DNA of 64,000 nucleotides from an uncultured Rhodopila sp. (GTDB lineage Bacteria > Pseudomonadota > Alphaproteobacteria > Acetobacterales > Acetobacteraceae). The notes under the pieces were generated by a model, which worked only from the letters and a program-made list of their open reading frames with translations, did not search any database and was not told the DNA's origin. This document shows positions 32,417 to 42,031 of this stretch, piece by piece; the first letter of the stretch is position 1; each line of letters begins with the position of its first letter. Position numbers and translations under genes: made by a program. The DNA is taken from the NCBI RefSeq assembly GCF_903944925.1, contig NZ_CAJATU010000063.1, forward strand, positions 62,001-126,000, in the 5' to 3' direction.

Positions 32417-33541
32417 TCAATTCACCCCGCCCCGCGCCGCCACCGGCCACAGGCATTCCACCCGGCCGCCGCGCACGCCGACATACCAGTCGAACTTGTC
32501 AACCGTCGGGTCGCAGTGCCCCGGCACCAGTCTCAGTTTCTCTCCGAGCCGAGGCGCCGCGGTTTCGCTGCCGACTGCCAGCTTGCCGTGCTCGTCCGAG
32601 GCGCCGACGTACTGGATATCCGACCGCTGCCACACCGTCGGCATACCCGAATCCACCGCCAGCGACTTCAACCCCGCGTCCAGCACCGCCACACCCGGCT
32701 TGCTCGCGCTCATCACCGAGGCCAGCACGAACAGCGCGTGCCGGAATGTGCTGACGGGGGCGCCCGCTGCGTCCAGGTTGCGAGCGTAGTCGGCGTCCAT
32801 GAACACGTAGCTGCCCGCCTGCATCTCGTTGTAGACGCCGGACTGCGATTCGATTTCGAACGTGCCGGTCCCGGCGCCGCCGACGATCGCGCAATCAAGT
32901 CCCTGCTGGCGAAGCTGCTCGATCGTCCGGCGAGACGCTGCCACAGCGCCGCCTATCAGGGTCCGCCGTTCCTCAGGGGTGCGCTTGTGCTGGGCGCTGC
33001 CGTGATAGGCCTGCAAGCCGCCGAAGATCAGGTGCTTCGAGCCGGCGATGCGCGTCGCCAGCGCCACCGCCTCCGGACCGGGCTGAACGCCGCAGCGGCC
33101 GGCGCCGACATCGATCTCAACCAGCACCGTCATGCGGATGCCGGCATCGGCGGCGGCGGTCTCGACCGCGGCGACCTGTTCGGCGGCATCGGCGCAGACC
33201 GCGACCTTGGCGATGCGGGCGAGGGCGCAGAGGCGCGCCAGCTTGGCCGCTCCGACGATCTCGTTGCTGACCAGGATGTCGGGTATGCCGCCCCAGGCCA
33301 GCACCTCCGCCTCGGCCACCTTCTGCACGCAGTTGCCGACGGCGCCGCGGGCGATCTGCAGCTTCGCGATCACCGGCGATTTGTGGGTCTTGGCGTGCGC
33401 CCGCAGTTTCACGCCGGTGGGTGCCAGCAGCCGGGCCATGGTGTCGAGGTTGAACTCGAACGCATCGAGGTCGATGACCAGGGCAGGGGTGTCGATCTCG
33501 TCCTCACGCATGCCGGGTATGGCGGGGGGTGATTGTAGCAT
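32417..33541 (-). CDS. DSD1-type PLP-dependent enzyme (D-threonine aldolase/alanine racemase N-domain)
   Basis: DEIDTPALVIDLDAFEFNLDTMA, RAHAKTHKSPVIAKLQI, fold-type III PLP motif. Confidence 0.9.
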   Translation of the reverse strand: MLQSPPAIPGMREDEIDTPALVIDLDAFEFNLDTMARLLAPTGVKLRAHAKTHKSPVIAKLQIARGAVGNCVQKVAEAEVLAWGGIPDILVSNEIVGAAKLARLCALARIAKVAVCADAAEQVAAVETAAADAGIRMTVLVEIDVGAGRCGVQPGPEAVALATRIAGSKHLIFGGLQAYHGSAQHKRTPEERRTLIGGAVAASRRTIEQLRQQGLDCAIVGGAGTGTFEIESQSGVYNEMQAGSYVFMDADYARNLDAAGAPVSTFRHALFVLASVMSASKPGVAVLDAGLKSLAVDSGMPTVWQRSDIQYVGASDEHGKLAVGSETAAPRLGEKLRLVPGHCDPTVDKFDWYVGVRGGRVECLWPVAARGGVN

Positions 33542-33682
33542 GGGCAGGGTCCTTCAGCGGAAGCCGGAGTGTTGCCGGTCGGACGAAAAACGGCAACCGG
33601 CGTTAACCGGCTATTAAGGATTAAGGCGCTATCGTTTAACAACGTCAGCCGCTATTAAAGCATCCTTTAACAAGGCGCCCCG

Positions 33683-34858
33683 ATGCCCGCATCGTACCCG
33701 ACCCGCGTAGGCCGCTACGAAACCACCTCCGTCGCCGGGGAAAACGTGCGCGCCTACATCCCGTTGCCCCTGCCGCCGAACCCGCCGGTCGATCTGACCG
33801 GCCAGCAGGCCGCATTGGAACTGGCCAACCAGACCCTCGGGCGCCTGGACGGCATCGCCTCCGTGCTGCCCGATCCGTCCCTGTTCCTGTATATCTATAT
33901 CCGCAAGGAAGCGCTGCTGTCCTCGCAGATCGAGGGCACCCAATCCTCCCTGTCCGACCTGCTGCTGTTCGAAGCCGAGGAAGCCCCCGGCGTGCCGATA
34001 GACGACACCCGCGAGGTGTCGAACTACGTCGCCGCGATGGATCACGGGCTGCGCCGGTTGCGCGAGGATTTTCCCCTGTCGCTCCGGCTGATCAGTGAGA
34101 TCCACGCCATCCTGCTGGCGAAAGGCCGCGGCCAGGACAAGGATCCCGGCGAATTCCGCCGCAGCCAGAACTGGATTGGCGGCACCCGTCCGGGTACTGC
34201 GCTGTTCGTGCCGCCGCCGCCGCATGAAGTCATGGCCTGCCTGGGGGAGCTGGAAACGTTCATCCATGCCAGCACACCCGACCTGCCGCTGCTGGTGAAA
34301 GCGGCGCTGGTGCATGTCCAGTTCGAGACCATCCACCCTTTTCTTGACGGCAACGGACGCCTCGGCCGCCTGCTGATCACCTTCCTGCTCTGTGAGCGCG
34401 GGGTGCTGCGCGAGCCGCTGCTGTATCTCAGCCTGTTCTTCAAGCAGAACAGGACCGCCTACTACGCGCACCTGCAGGCCGTGCGCGAATACGGCGCCTG
34501 GGAAGTCTGGCTCGACTTCTTCCTGCGCGGCGTCACCGAAACCGCGCGGCAAGGCATCCAGACGGCGCAAAGCCTGTTGCGGCTGTTCGGCAACGATCGC
34601 GCCCGGGTCGAGCAGCTCGGCCGCCCGGCGGCAACCGCGCTGCGCCTGCACCAGTTTCTCCAGCGCCGGGCTTTGACGACGATACAGGATGCGTCGCGCC
34701 ACCTCGGCCTTTCGCAGCCGACGGTGACCAGCGCGCTGGCGCATCTGCAAGGCCTGGGCATCGTCCGGGAAACCACCGGCCGCCAGCGCGGCAGGGTATT
34801 CGTCTACGGCGCGTTCCTGGACTTGCTGAGCGAAGGCACCGATCCGCTGCCGCGATAA
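33683..34858 (+). CDS. Fic family protein (class II, with Fic N-terminal domain and C-terminal wHTH)
   Basis: SSQIEGTQSSL inhibitory motif, HPFLDGNGRLGRLL Fic motif, C-terminal HTH. Confidence 0.95.
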   Translation: MPASYPTRVGRYETTSVAGENVRAYIPLPLPPNPPVDLTGQQAALELANQTLGRLDGIASVLPDPSLFLYIYIRKEALLSSQIEGTQSSLSDLLLFEAEEAPGVPIDDTREVSNYVAAMDHGLRRLREDFPLSLRLISEIHAILLAKGRGQDKDPGEFRRSQNWIGGTRPGTALFVPPPPHEVMACLGELETFIHASTPDLPLLVKAALVHVQFETIHPFLDGNGRLGRLLITFLLCERGVLREPLLYLSLFFKQNRTAYYAHLQAVREYGAWEVWLDFFLRGVTETARQGIQTAQSLLRLFGNDRARVEQLGRPAATALRLHQFLQRRALTTIQDASRHLGLSQPTVTSALAHLQGLGIVRETTGRQRGRVFVYGAFLDLLSEGTDPLPR

Positions 34859-34926
34859 CGCAAGCCGGTTTGCGCGCCGAGCCGCCCGCGCTAGGCTGAT
34901 CCGCCAACAACGGGGGAAATCAGGCC

Positions 34927-35868
34927 ATGTGGGAACCGAACCAGCGCTACCCGGATGCGTCCGTCCACGTGCTCGACTCCAGCTTCAACGCGCTGCGCCT
35001 GCCGGCCGCGTCCGTGGAACGCCTGGCGACGGGCTGCCGCTGGTCCGAGGGCCCGGTGTATTTCGGCGACGGCCGCTATCTGCTCTGGAGCGACATCCCC
35101 AACGACCGCATCCTGAAATGGGAGGAGGAAACCGGCACCGTCAGCGTGTTCCGCAAAACCTCCTGGAACGCCAACGGCAACACCCGCGATCGCCAGGGGC
35201 GCTTGATCACCTGCGAGCACCGCGGGCGCCGCGTCACCCGCACCGAGTACGACGGCGCCATCACCGTGCTGATCGACAGCCACCAGGGCAGGCGGCTGAA
35301 CTCGCCCAACGACGTGGTGGTGAAATCGGACGGCTCGATCTGGTTCACCGATCCGCTGTTCGGCATCAGCGGCTACTACGAAGGCGAGAAGGCGGACTCC
35401 GAGCTGCCCGCCGCGGTGTGGCGCATCGATGGCCAAACCGGCGAGGCCTCGATCATGGCGGATGAGATCGAGGGCCCGAACGGGCTGGCGTTTTCGCCGG
35501 ATGAATCGATCCTTTACGTCGTCGCCTCGCGCGCGTCGCCGAACCGCCTGATCCGCGCGTTCGATGTGGCCGACGGCGGCCGCAAGCTGACCGGCAACCG
35601 GGTGTTCATCGATGCCGGTCCGGGAACGCCGGACGGTTTCCGTGTCGATATCGATGGCAACCTGTGGTGCGGCTGGGGCATGGGTAACGAAGAACTGGAC
35701 GGCGTGAGGGTGTTCGACCGGAACGGCTCACCGATTGGGCATATCGTGTTGCCCGAACGCTGCGCCAATGTGTGTTTCGGCGGCCGCTTCCGCAACCGGC
35801 TGTTCATGGCAGCCAGCCACGGCCTGTATGCGCTCTACGTCAACACGCAGGGTGTCGCCGGTGGGTGA
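34927..35868 (+). CDS. SMP-30/gluconolactonase/LRE family protein
   Basis: EGPVYFGDGRYLLWSDIPNDRILKW, EGPNGLAFSPDESILYV, PDGFRVDIDGNLWCG. Confidence 0.95.
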   Translation: MWEPNQRYPDASVHVLDSSFNALRLPAASVERLATGCRWSEGPVYFGDGRYLLWSDIPNDRILKWEEETGTVSVFRKTSWNANGNTRDRQGRLITCEHRGRRVTRTEYDGAITVLIDSHQGRRLNSPNDVVVKSDGSIWFTDPLFGISGYYEGEKADSELPAAVWRIDGQTGEASIMADEIEGPNGLAFSPDESILYVVASRASPNRLIRAFDVADGGRKLTGNRVFIDAGPGTPDGFRVDIDGNLWCGWGMGNEELDGVRVFDRNGSPIGHIVLPERCANVCFGGRFRNRLFMAASHGLYALYVNTQGVAGG

Positions 35869-36489
35869 CGGATGCATGCGCGTCATGATCACGCGATGGA
35901 TTCCCCAGCCGATGGCGCAGCAGACCAGCAGGATGGCGCCCCATACCGCGGCTGACTCCCACTGTCCGTCCTCCAGCCGGCTGAGCGACATCCCGGCCAT
36001 TTTCGCCGGGTAAATATGCAGCGGCGCCCAGACGAAGGCGGACGCCACGTTGGCCATCACGAAGCGCCGCCGACACATGCCGGCCATGCCGGCGACCAGC
36101 GGCACGGTGGAGCGCAGTATCGGCACGAACCGGCACAGCGCCACGCTATAGGTGCCATAGCGCTCGAAAAAATGCGCCGCATTGGCCATCAGCGCCGGGC
36201 GGCGGTTGAACGGCCACACTCCGCAGAGCCGAACGCTGAACCGGCCGCCGAACCAGAACGACACGAAATCGCCGATGACCGCGCCGATGATGGACAAAGC
36301 GAGCAACGGGACCATCGGCTGGCCGGCCATCGCCGCCGCCCCCGCGACCGCCATCAGTATCGGCGTACCGGGTATCAGGATACCCAGCACCGCCACTGCC
36401 TCGATGATCGCGGCAAGGAAAACCGCGGCCATGGCACCGGCGGGATACAGAGCAACCAGATCGACGGCGGCATTGATCCAGGACCACAT
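35728..36489 (-). CDS. DedA/SNARE-associated (VTT) membrane protein
   Basis: PGTPILMAVAGAAA, GAVIGDFVSFWFG, FGRFVPILRSTVPLVAGMAGM-like segment; start at MWSWINAAV. Confidence 0.88.
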   Translation of the reverse strand: MWSWINAAVDLVALYPAGAMAAVFLAAIIEAVAVLGILIPGTPILMAVAGAAAMAGQPMVPLLALSIIGAVIGDFVSFWFGGRFSVRLCGVWPFNRRPALMANAAHFFERYGTYSVALCRFVPILRSTVPLVAGMAGMCRRRFVMANVASAFVWAPLHIYPAKMAGMSLSRLEDGQWESAAVWGAILLVCCAIGWGIHRVIMTRMHPSPTGDTLRVDVERIQAVAGCHEQPVAEAAAETHIGAAFGQHDMPNR

Positions 36490-36959
36490 GAGGTTGATAC
36501 GTCTCTCCCGTTTCGAAAGGTAACAACTAATATGGCGGGTTCCGTCGCAAAAAGGAAGCAACAACACCGGGCGACATGCCATGGCCGCGGCGCGATCCGG
36601 TTGCTCCTTTACCGGAAAAAGTCCAGGAGCGCGGCCGGTTTGCTGACCGATCCGGGACCACGTTGCAGCGCAGCATTAAAAAACCTTTGGAATTGACCCG
36701 GTCCCGCCGTGCGTGTTTAAAGATTATTCGTTGATAACGCAGGATGTTGGACAGAAAATCCGCACAGAACCTTCCTGTACGATGACAGGACGGACATGTT
36801 ACTCCGAGGTTTGCCGCCCGCTTCAAGTCCTGGTGACTTGCCGCCCGGGTTCCCCGGCCGAATATGCCGCCCTGGCCGATGGGGCCGATTGACAGCAATC
36901 GGTGCAGTGCGGTTGATCCGGGTCCGAACGATCGCGACCATAACCAGGAGTGACGACGC

Positions 36960-38045
36960 ATGCGCTATCGCAATGCGGTGATTGCAGCAGCTTTCCTCGC
37001 GACCCCGGTCGCGGCGATCGCGCAGCCGATAAACGGCCTCTATGTCGGGGCCGGCGCTGGCCTGCATGCCCCGATCAATCCCAACGTCACGCCCTATGGT
37101 CCGGGATTCGGCACCGGCAGTCTGGAACTGAACCAGGACTACGGCTTCAACTCGAATCTCGCCCTCGGTTACGCCATTGGCAACGGGTTCCGCTTCGAGG
37201 TCGAAGGCGACTTCATGCGCAGCGGCGTGAACCAGTTGCGCGGGACGCCGTTCCCGACGGCCAGCAACGGGACCGTCCGCACCTGGGGCGTCATGGCCAA
37301 CGCGATGTTCGATCTCGATGTCGGTTCGCCTTGGGTCTACCCGTATCTCGGCGTCGGCGCAGGCTACCAGTGGACTCGGCTCAATTCGCTGACGTCGGTG
37401 CGGCCGGGCGGCGGGTTCGCGTTGGCGGCCAGCGGTGAGACGGGCGAGCCGGCCGGCCAGGCGATCATCGGCGCATCCTTCCCGATCCCGAACATGCCGG
37501 GCTTGTCGGTGACGGCGGATTACCGATTCATGGATATCCTCGGCGGCGCAAAATACGACGGCGTGGTGGTGAATGACGCCGTCGCCTCCCCCGCGGTGCT
37601 GAAGTTGCACAACCAGTTCAACAACGACGTCGTGGTGGGTATCCGCTACGCCTTCAACACGCCGGCCCCGCCGTCCGCGGCGCCCGTGCCGGTCGCGGCC
37701 CCCGCTCCGGCGCCCGCCCGGTCGTACCTGGTGTTCTTCGACTGGGACCGGGCCGATTTGACCGACCGGGCGAAGGCGATCGTCAAGGAAGCCGCGGATA
37801 ACTCCACGCGCGTGCAGGTGACCCGCATCGAGGTCAACGGCTACACTGACACCTCCGGCAAGCCGCACTACAACCAGGGCCTGTCGGTCCGCCGCGCCAA
37901 GGCGGTGGCGGCCGAGCTGGTGAAAAACGGCGTGCCGCAAAACGTCATCGACATCCAGGGCTTCGGTGAGACTCATCTGCTGGTCGCAACCGGGCCCGGG
38001 GTGCGGGAGCCGCAGAACCGGCGGGTGGAGATCATCATCCGCTAA
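36960..38045 (+). CDS. outer membrane protein with N-terminal beta-barrel and C-terminal OmpA domain
   Basis: Signal peptide, barrel strands, YLVFFDWDRADLTDRAKAIVKEA...VNGYTDTSG...NRRVEIIIR. Confidence 0.94.
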   Translation: MRYRNAVIAAAFLATPVAAIAQPINGLYVGAGAGLHAPINPNVTPYGPGFGTGSLELNQDYGFNSNLALGYAIGNGFRFEVEGDFMRSGVNQLRGTPFPTASNGTVRTWGVMANAMFDLDVGSPWVYPYLGVGAGYQWTRLNSLTSVRPGGGFALAASGETGEPAGQAIIGASFPIPNMPGLSVTADYRFMDILGGAKYDGVVVNDAVASPAVLKLHNQFNNDVVVGIRYAFNTPAPPSAAPVPVAAPAPAPARSYLVFFDWDRADLTDRAKAIVKEAADNSTRVQVTRIEVNGYTDTSGKPHYNQGLSVRRAKAVAAELVKNGVPQNVIDIQGFGETHLLVATGPGVREPQNRRVEIIIR

Positions 38046-38186
38046 AGCCAGCCGCATTGTCTCGCGGGATCGGCCGGCCGAGCTCCGGCGGCTGAGCCCG
38101 GGGTTGAAACGTATCACGCAGGAACGATTTGCCTTCCGCATGGGCAACCGGGCAAGTCGCGCCTCGGTTCGCCCGGGAGAGTCGCT

Positions 38187-38585
38187 ATGAGAGCTTTGAT
38201 TTTGGCCACTGCAGTGCTTGCGACGGTCGCCGCCGCACCGGCCTTGGCGCAGACCGAGACCTACGAAACGCCAAAATACACGCCGGCGGAACCAACCGTC
38301 CTGGACCCGAATTTCGGCCTGCCGTCCTTCGGCATGCCGGGCGCCGGATTGCCGCAGCAGAGGACCCAGGCGCCCGATCCCAACGCGCCGGACAAGCCGG
38401 AGATCTTCAAAACCGATCCGCCGGATTTCACGCTGCCGCAAAACCGTCTGCTCAAGCCCGGTTACACCACCGGCTACGGCAACATGGAAACCACCCCGCT
38501 GACGACCTCGGAAACACCGCTGTTCACCACCAATGAGACGGGGACGACCGGCGACGACACGACGTCCGACGACGACACGAAGTAG
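38187..38585 (+). CDS. hypothetical exported protein with Thr/Asp-rich C-terminus
   Basis: Clear signal peptide MRALILATAVLATVAAAPALAQ; low-complexity tail TTGDDTTSDDDTK. Confidence 0.65.
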   Translation: MRALILATAVLATVAAAPALAQTETYETPKYTPAEPTVLDPNFGLPSFGMPGAGLPQQRTQAPDPNAPDKPEIFKTDPPDFTLPQNRLLKPGYTTGYGNMETTPLTTSETPLFTTNETGTTGDDTTSDDDTK

Positions 38586-38586
38586 A

Positions 38587-39102
38587 TCAGCCGGAAACGT
38601 GCAGGCTCTTGAACGGGTGCGCCGGTAGCCGCCCGCCGGCATGCAAAAGCGACCAGGCCATCCCGCACACCAAGAGGATAACGATGATCGGCTCGCCGGG
38701 CGAGCCGGTGCGGCATACCGGCAATCCCCAGGTCCGCCGCAGCGGCCAGGCCAGCCTCAGCCCTCGCGGGGTGAGCAGGTCTGCCACGAGGTGCGAAAGG
38801 TAGCCGACGGCCAGGGCGGACACGGCACCGCGCCGGCTTCCGGCATGCGCCAGCACTGCGATCAGGATGACCACCGCAACCGCCGAATGCGTGATACCGC
38901 GGTGGCCCAGAACCGCCGCGATCACGCTCGAGATCGGTCTCGCCCGCCGACCAACCCAGGATTGCGGATGATCGATGTCCGGCAGCAGGGAGCCGGCGAC
39001 GGCGAGACCAAGATAGACCGGATCGACGGGCGAGAGGTGCAGCACCGGCGCCGCGGCAACCCACGCTGCAAGGCCGACGATCACATGAGACCTTGCCATC
39101 AT
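38587..39102 (-). CDS. membrane-bound metal-dependent hydrolase (YdjM/DUF457)
   Basis: GSLLPDIDHPQS, GHRGITHS, GYLSHLVADLLTPRGLRLAWP. Confidence 0.9.
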   Translation of the reverse strand: MMARSHVIVGLAAWVAAAPVLHLSPVDPVYLGLAVAGSLLPDIDHPQSWVGRRARPISSVIAAVLGHRGITHSAVAVVILIAVLAHAGSRRGAVSALAVGYLSHLVADLLTPRGLRLAWPLRRTWGLPVCRTGSPGEPIIVILLVCGMAWSLLHAGGRLPAHPFKSLHVSG

Positions 39103-39248
39103 CCCGCGCTGCTACACGCCACGCCCCGGCAAGGCAACGGTCCGGCAGTCCCGTCCTTATCCCGGTCGTCCGGTCCGGAACCGGCCGAAGCTTGCGGTGT
39201 TAGAGACCCACAGAAGGTTTTGCGCGTATACCCAGGGAGTTTGTCGTC

Positions 39249-39836
39249 GTGGATGGAATGGTCGAATCCGCCTCGCTGCCCGATCACCCCTATGCGGAGG
39301 AGCGAGCCGAACCCGTTATCGAGCCGCGCACCCGGGCCAGCGTGGGCCGGTGGATCCTGCGGGAGTCGCCGCATATTGCCATGCTTTTGCTCGCCTTCGT
39401 CGGCATCAGTTTTCCGGTGCCGGTTACTTACTGGCTGGTGATGACGCCGATATTCGGCCTGATCAGCATCGTCTCGGGCTGGCCGCATTTCGCGACCAAC
39501 CAGGCGCGGCTGCGCATGGTCTGCCTCCAGGCGTTGAGCTGGAGCGCGCTGGTGCTGGCTATCTACGCGCTCTACAATAACGGGTCCCAGGGCGTCCTGA
39601 ACGCCAATGCGATTTCCCTGGCGATGATCACGCTGCTGGCGCTTGGCACCTTCCTGGCCGGCCTGCACGCCCATTCATGGCGAACCTGCGTCGTTGGCAT
39701 CGTCCTGTTCGTAGCGGTTCCCGTGCTTGGCTGGATCGACCAGGTATCGATCCTGCTGGTGATCGGGGCGCTGGTTATCGTGGCGGTCGCGGCGGGGACA
39801 TGGTTCGTCACCGAACGGAACGCGGCGGAGGTTTGA
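39249..39836 (+). CDS. hypothetical multi-pass membrane protein
   Basis: About five predicted TM segments; no recognised family. Confidence 0.7.
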   Translation: MDGMVESASLPDHPYAEERAEPVIEPRTRASVGRWILRESPHIAMLLLAFVGISFPVPVTYWLVMTPIFGLISIVSGWPHFATNQARLRMVCLQALSWSALVLAIYALYNNGSQGVLNANAISLAMITLLALGTFLAGLHAHSWRTCVVGIVLFVAVPVLGWIDQVSILLVIGALVIVAVAAGTWFVTERNAAEV

Positions 39837-39842
39837 TCCGTA

Positions 39843-40382
39843 TTACGGCGCCGGAACCCGGACGTAGATGATGGTGCCCATCGGCTGGGCAGGCGCGAGC
39901 AAGTCTATCGGCTGGCAGTTCAGCAGGGCTGCCAGCACCTTGAGCGGCCCGCCGTGCGACACGATGGCGCAATCCTTGAGCTCGTGGCGGAGGGTCGTCT
40001 CGAACGCACGGACACGGTCGATCAGCGCCGAGCCGGATTCGCCACCGGGCGGCGCGAAACTCATCGGCGACCCGGCCCAGCGATCAAGCTCGGTGCGGGG
40101 CACCGAATCCCAGGCAAGCCCCTCCCAGGCGCCAAAATCCAACTCCTGGAGCCGGGCGTCGACGGACAGAGAAGCCGCCAGGGTTTCGGCGATGGCATCG
40201 GCAAGCTGCCGGCACCGGAGGGCAGGGCTGGTCCAGACCCTGGTTGCCCCGCGCAGGCCCGGATCCAACACGATCCCGGCCGTGATGCCCGCTGCCGCCG
40301 GATCCACCGGTATGTCGAGCCGCCCGTAACAGATCCCCGGCGCGATAAGAGGCTTCGCGTGCCGGATCAGGGCGAGCTTCAT
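39843..40382 (-). CDS. histidine phosphatase family protein (probable alpha-ribazole phosphatase)
   Basis: LALIRHAKPLIAPGICYGRLD, overlaps the cobU-like gene. Confidence 0.88.
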   Translation of the reverse strand: MKLALIRHAKPLIAPGICYGRLDIPVDPAAAGITAGIVLDPGLRGATRVWTSPALRCRQLADAIAETLAASLSVDARLQELDFGAWEGLAWDSVPRTELDRWAGSPMSFAPPGGESGSALIDRVRAFETTLRHELKDCAIVSHGGPLKVLAALLNCQPIDLLAPAQPMGTIIYVRVPAP

Positions 40383-40882
40383 TTCACCGTCATCGGCAAC
40401 CCGGCGACCATGAACAGCACCCTGTCCGCCGCCGCCGCCATGTGCTGGTTCAACCGCCCCGCTTCATCCCGGAAGGCGCGTCCGAGCGGCGTGTCCGGCA
40501 CGAGTCCAAGCCCGACCTCATTGCTGACCAGCACGACCGGCGCCTGCCGGCGGTCCAGTGCGGCCTCCAGCGCGTCGGTCGCTGCCACAATGTCGTGATT
40601 GCCCAGCATCAGGTTGGTCAGCCACAGCGTCAGGCAATCCACCAGCACCGGCAATGCGGCGTGCCGTATCAGCGCGTCTGGCAGGTCCACCTGCGCCTCG
40701 ACCGTGCGCCAGCCGATCTCGCGCCGGGCCTGATGCTCGGCGATGCGTTCGCGCATCTCGTCGTCGAACGCCTCGGCGGTGGCGATATAGATCCACGGCG
40801 CCTCATGCGCGGCGACGAGTCGCTCGGCGTGGCGGCTCTTGCCGGACCGCGCGCCGCCGAGAACCAGTGTCATTGGGGGCAA
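40379..40882 (-). CDS. cobU: adenosylcobinamide kinase/adenosylcobinamide-phosphate guanylyltransferase
   Basis: LVLGGARSGKSRHAERL P-loop, YIATAEAFDDEMRERIAEHQARR, VSNEVGLGLVP. Confidence 0.95.
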   Translation of the reverse strand: MPPMTLVLGGARSGKSRHAERLVAAHEAPWIYIATAEAFDDEMRERIAEHQARREIGWRTVEAQVDLPDALIRHAALPVLVDCLTLWLTNLMLGNHDIVAATDALEAALDRRQAPVVLVSNEVGLGLVPDTPLGRAFRDEAGRLNQHMAAAADRVLFMVAGLPMTVK

Positions 40883-41010
40883 TGCAGGAATGAGCGTCGG
40901 CCTGTGTTCGAGGGCAAAAACCTGTGATACGGCCGCCGGACCGGCGAATCAAACGGAAGCGGAAGCGCGCTTCCGGCGCCGCGTTTTATCCGCCAGCCAA
41001 CAGGTTGCTT

Positions 41011-42027
41011 ATGAACACGTTTCCCGATTTTGCCGCGCTCAACGCCGCATGCCTGAACCTTCCCGCCGGCAACGCCGCCGCGGCGACGGCCGTCCGCGAG
41101 CGGCAGGCTACCCTGACCAAACCGCCGGGCAGCCTGGGGCGGCTGGAAGACATCGCGGCCTGGCTGGCGACCTGGCAGGGCCGGGCGATGCCACGGCTGG
41201 ACAAGGTCGAAACGCTGGTTTTCGCCGGCAATCACGGCATCGCCAGCCAGGGCGTGTCGTCCTATCCGCCGTCGGTGACGGCGCAGATGGTCGCCAATTT
41301 TTCGCATGGCGGCGCTGCCATCAACCAGATCGCCCGGGCTGCGGGTTCAGTACTGCGCGTGATCCCGCTCGACCTTGACACGCCTACGGAGGACTTCACC
41401 GTGGCGCCGGCGATGACCGAGTCGGATTTCCTGCGCGCCGTCATCGCCGGCTATGAAGCCGTTACACCGGACGCGGATCTGGTTTGCCTGGGGGAGATGG
41501 GCATCGGCAACACGACGGTCGCCGCCGCCCTGGCGGCTGCTTTGTTCGGCGGCGGCGGCGAGCGCTGGGCCGGCCGCGGCACCGGCGTGGATGACGCCGG
41601 CCTGCGGCGCAAGCAGAGCGTGATCGACGCCGGGCTGGAGCGTCATGCGGCGCTGCTGGACGACCCGCTGCTGGTCGCGATGGCGCTGGGCGGGCGGGAA
41701 CACGCGGCGATGCTCGGCGCCACCCTGGCAGCCCGGCGGCACGGCATCCCGGTGCTGCTGGATGGCTTCGTCTGCACCGCCGCCGTGGCGCCGTTGGCCG
41801 CTTTGCGGCCGGGTGCGCTCGACCATACGATGCTGGCGCATAACTCCGCCGAGGCCGGCCATCGGGGTCTGGCCGAGGCGCTCGGGCTGCGCCCGTTGCT
41901 CGACCTGGGCATGCGGCTGGGCGAAGCGTCCGGGGCGACGCTGGCGGTTCCGCTGTTGCGGGCCGCGGTCGCCTGCCATACCGGCATGGCGACGTTTGCC
42001 GAAGCCACGGTCGACAACCGGGCCTGA
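41011..42027 (+). CDS. cobT: nicotinate-nucleotide--dimethylbenzimidazole phosphoribosyltransferase
   Basis: TKPPGSLGRLEDIAAWLA, FAGNHGIASQGVSSYP, GEMGIGNTTVAAAL. Confidence 0.96.
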   Translation: MNTFPDFAALNAACLNLPAGNAAAATAVRERQATLTKPPGSLGRLEDIAAWLATWQGRAMPRLDKVETLVFAGNHGIASQGVSSYPPSVTAQMVANFSHGGAAINQIARAAGSVLRVIPLDLDTPTEDFTVAPAMTESDFLRAVIAGYEAVTPDADLVCLGEMGIGNTTVAAALAAALFGGGGERWAGRGTGVDDAGLRRKQSVIDAGLERHAALLDDPLLVAMALGGREHAAMLGATLAARRHGIPVLLDGFVCTAAVAPLAALRPGALDHTMLAHNSAEAGHRGLAEALGLRPLLDLGMRLGEASGATLAVPLLRAAVACHTGMATFAEATVDNRA

Positions 42028-42031
42028 TCCG

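Noticed and set aside
36717-38642. 641-aa minus-strand ORF opposite the OmpA-like gene
   Set aside because: Overlaps two signal-peptide genes antisense; Arg/Gly-rich shadow frame.
40883-41010. Cobalamin riboswitch between cobU and cobT
   Set aside because: Looked for B12-box-like sequence in this short divergent spacer; only a small GAAGCG..CGCTTCC hairpin is present.
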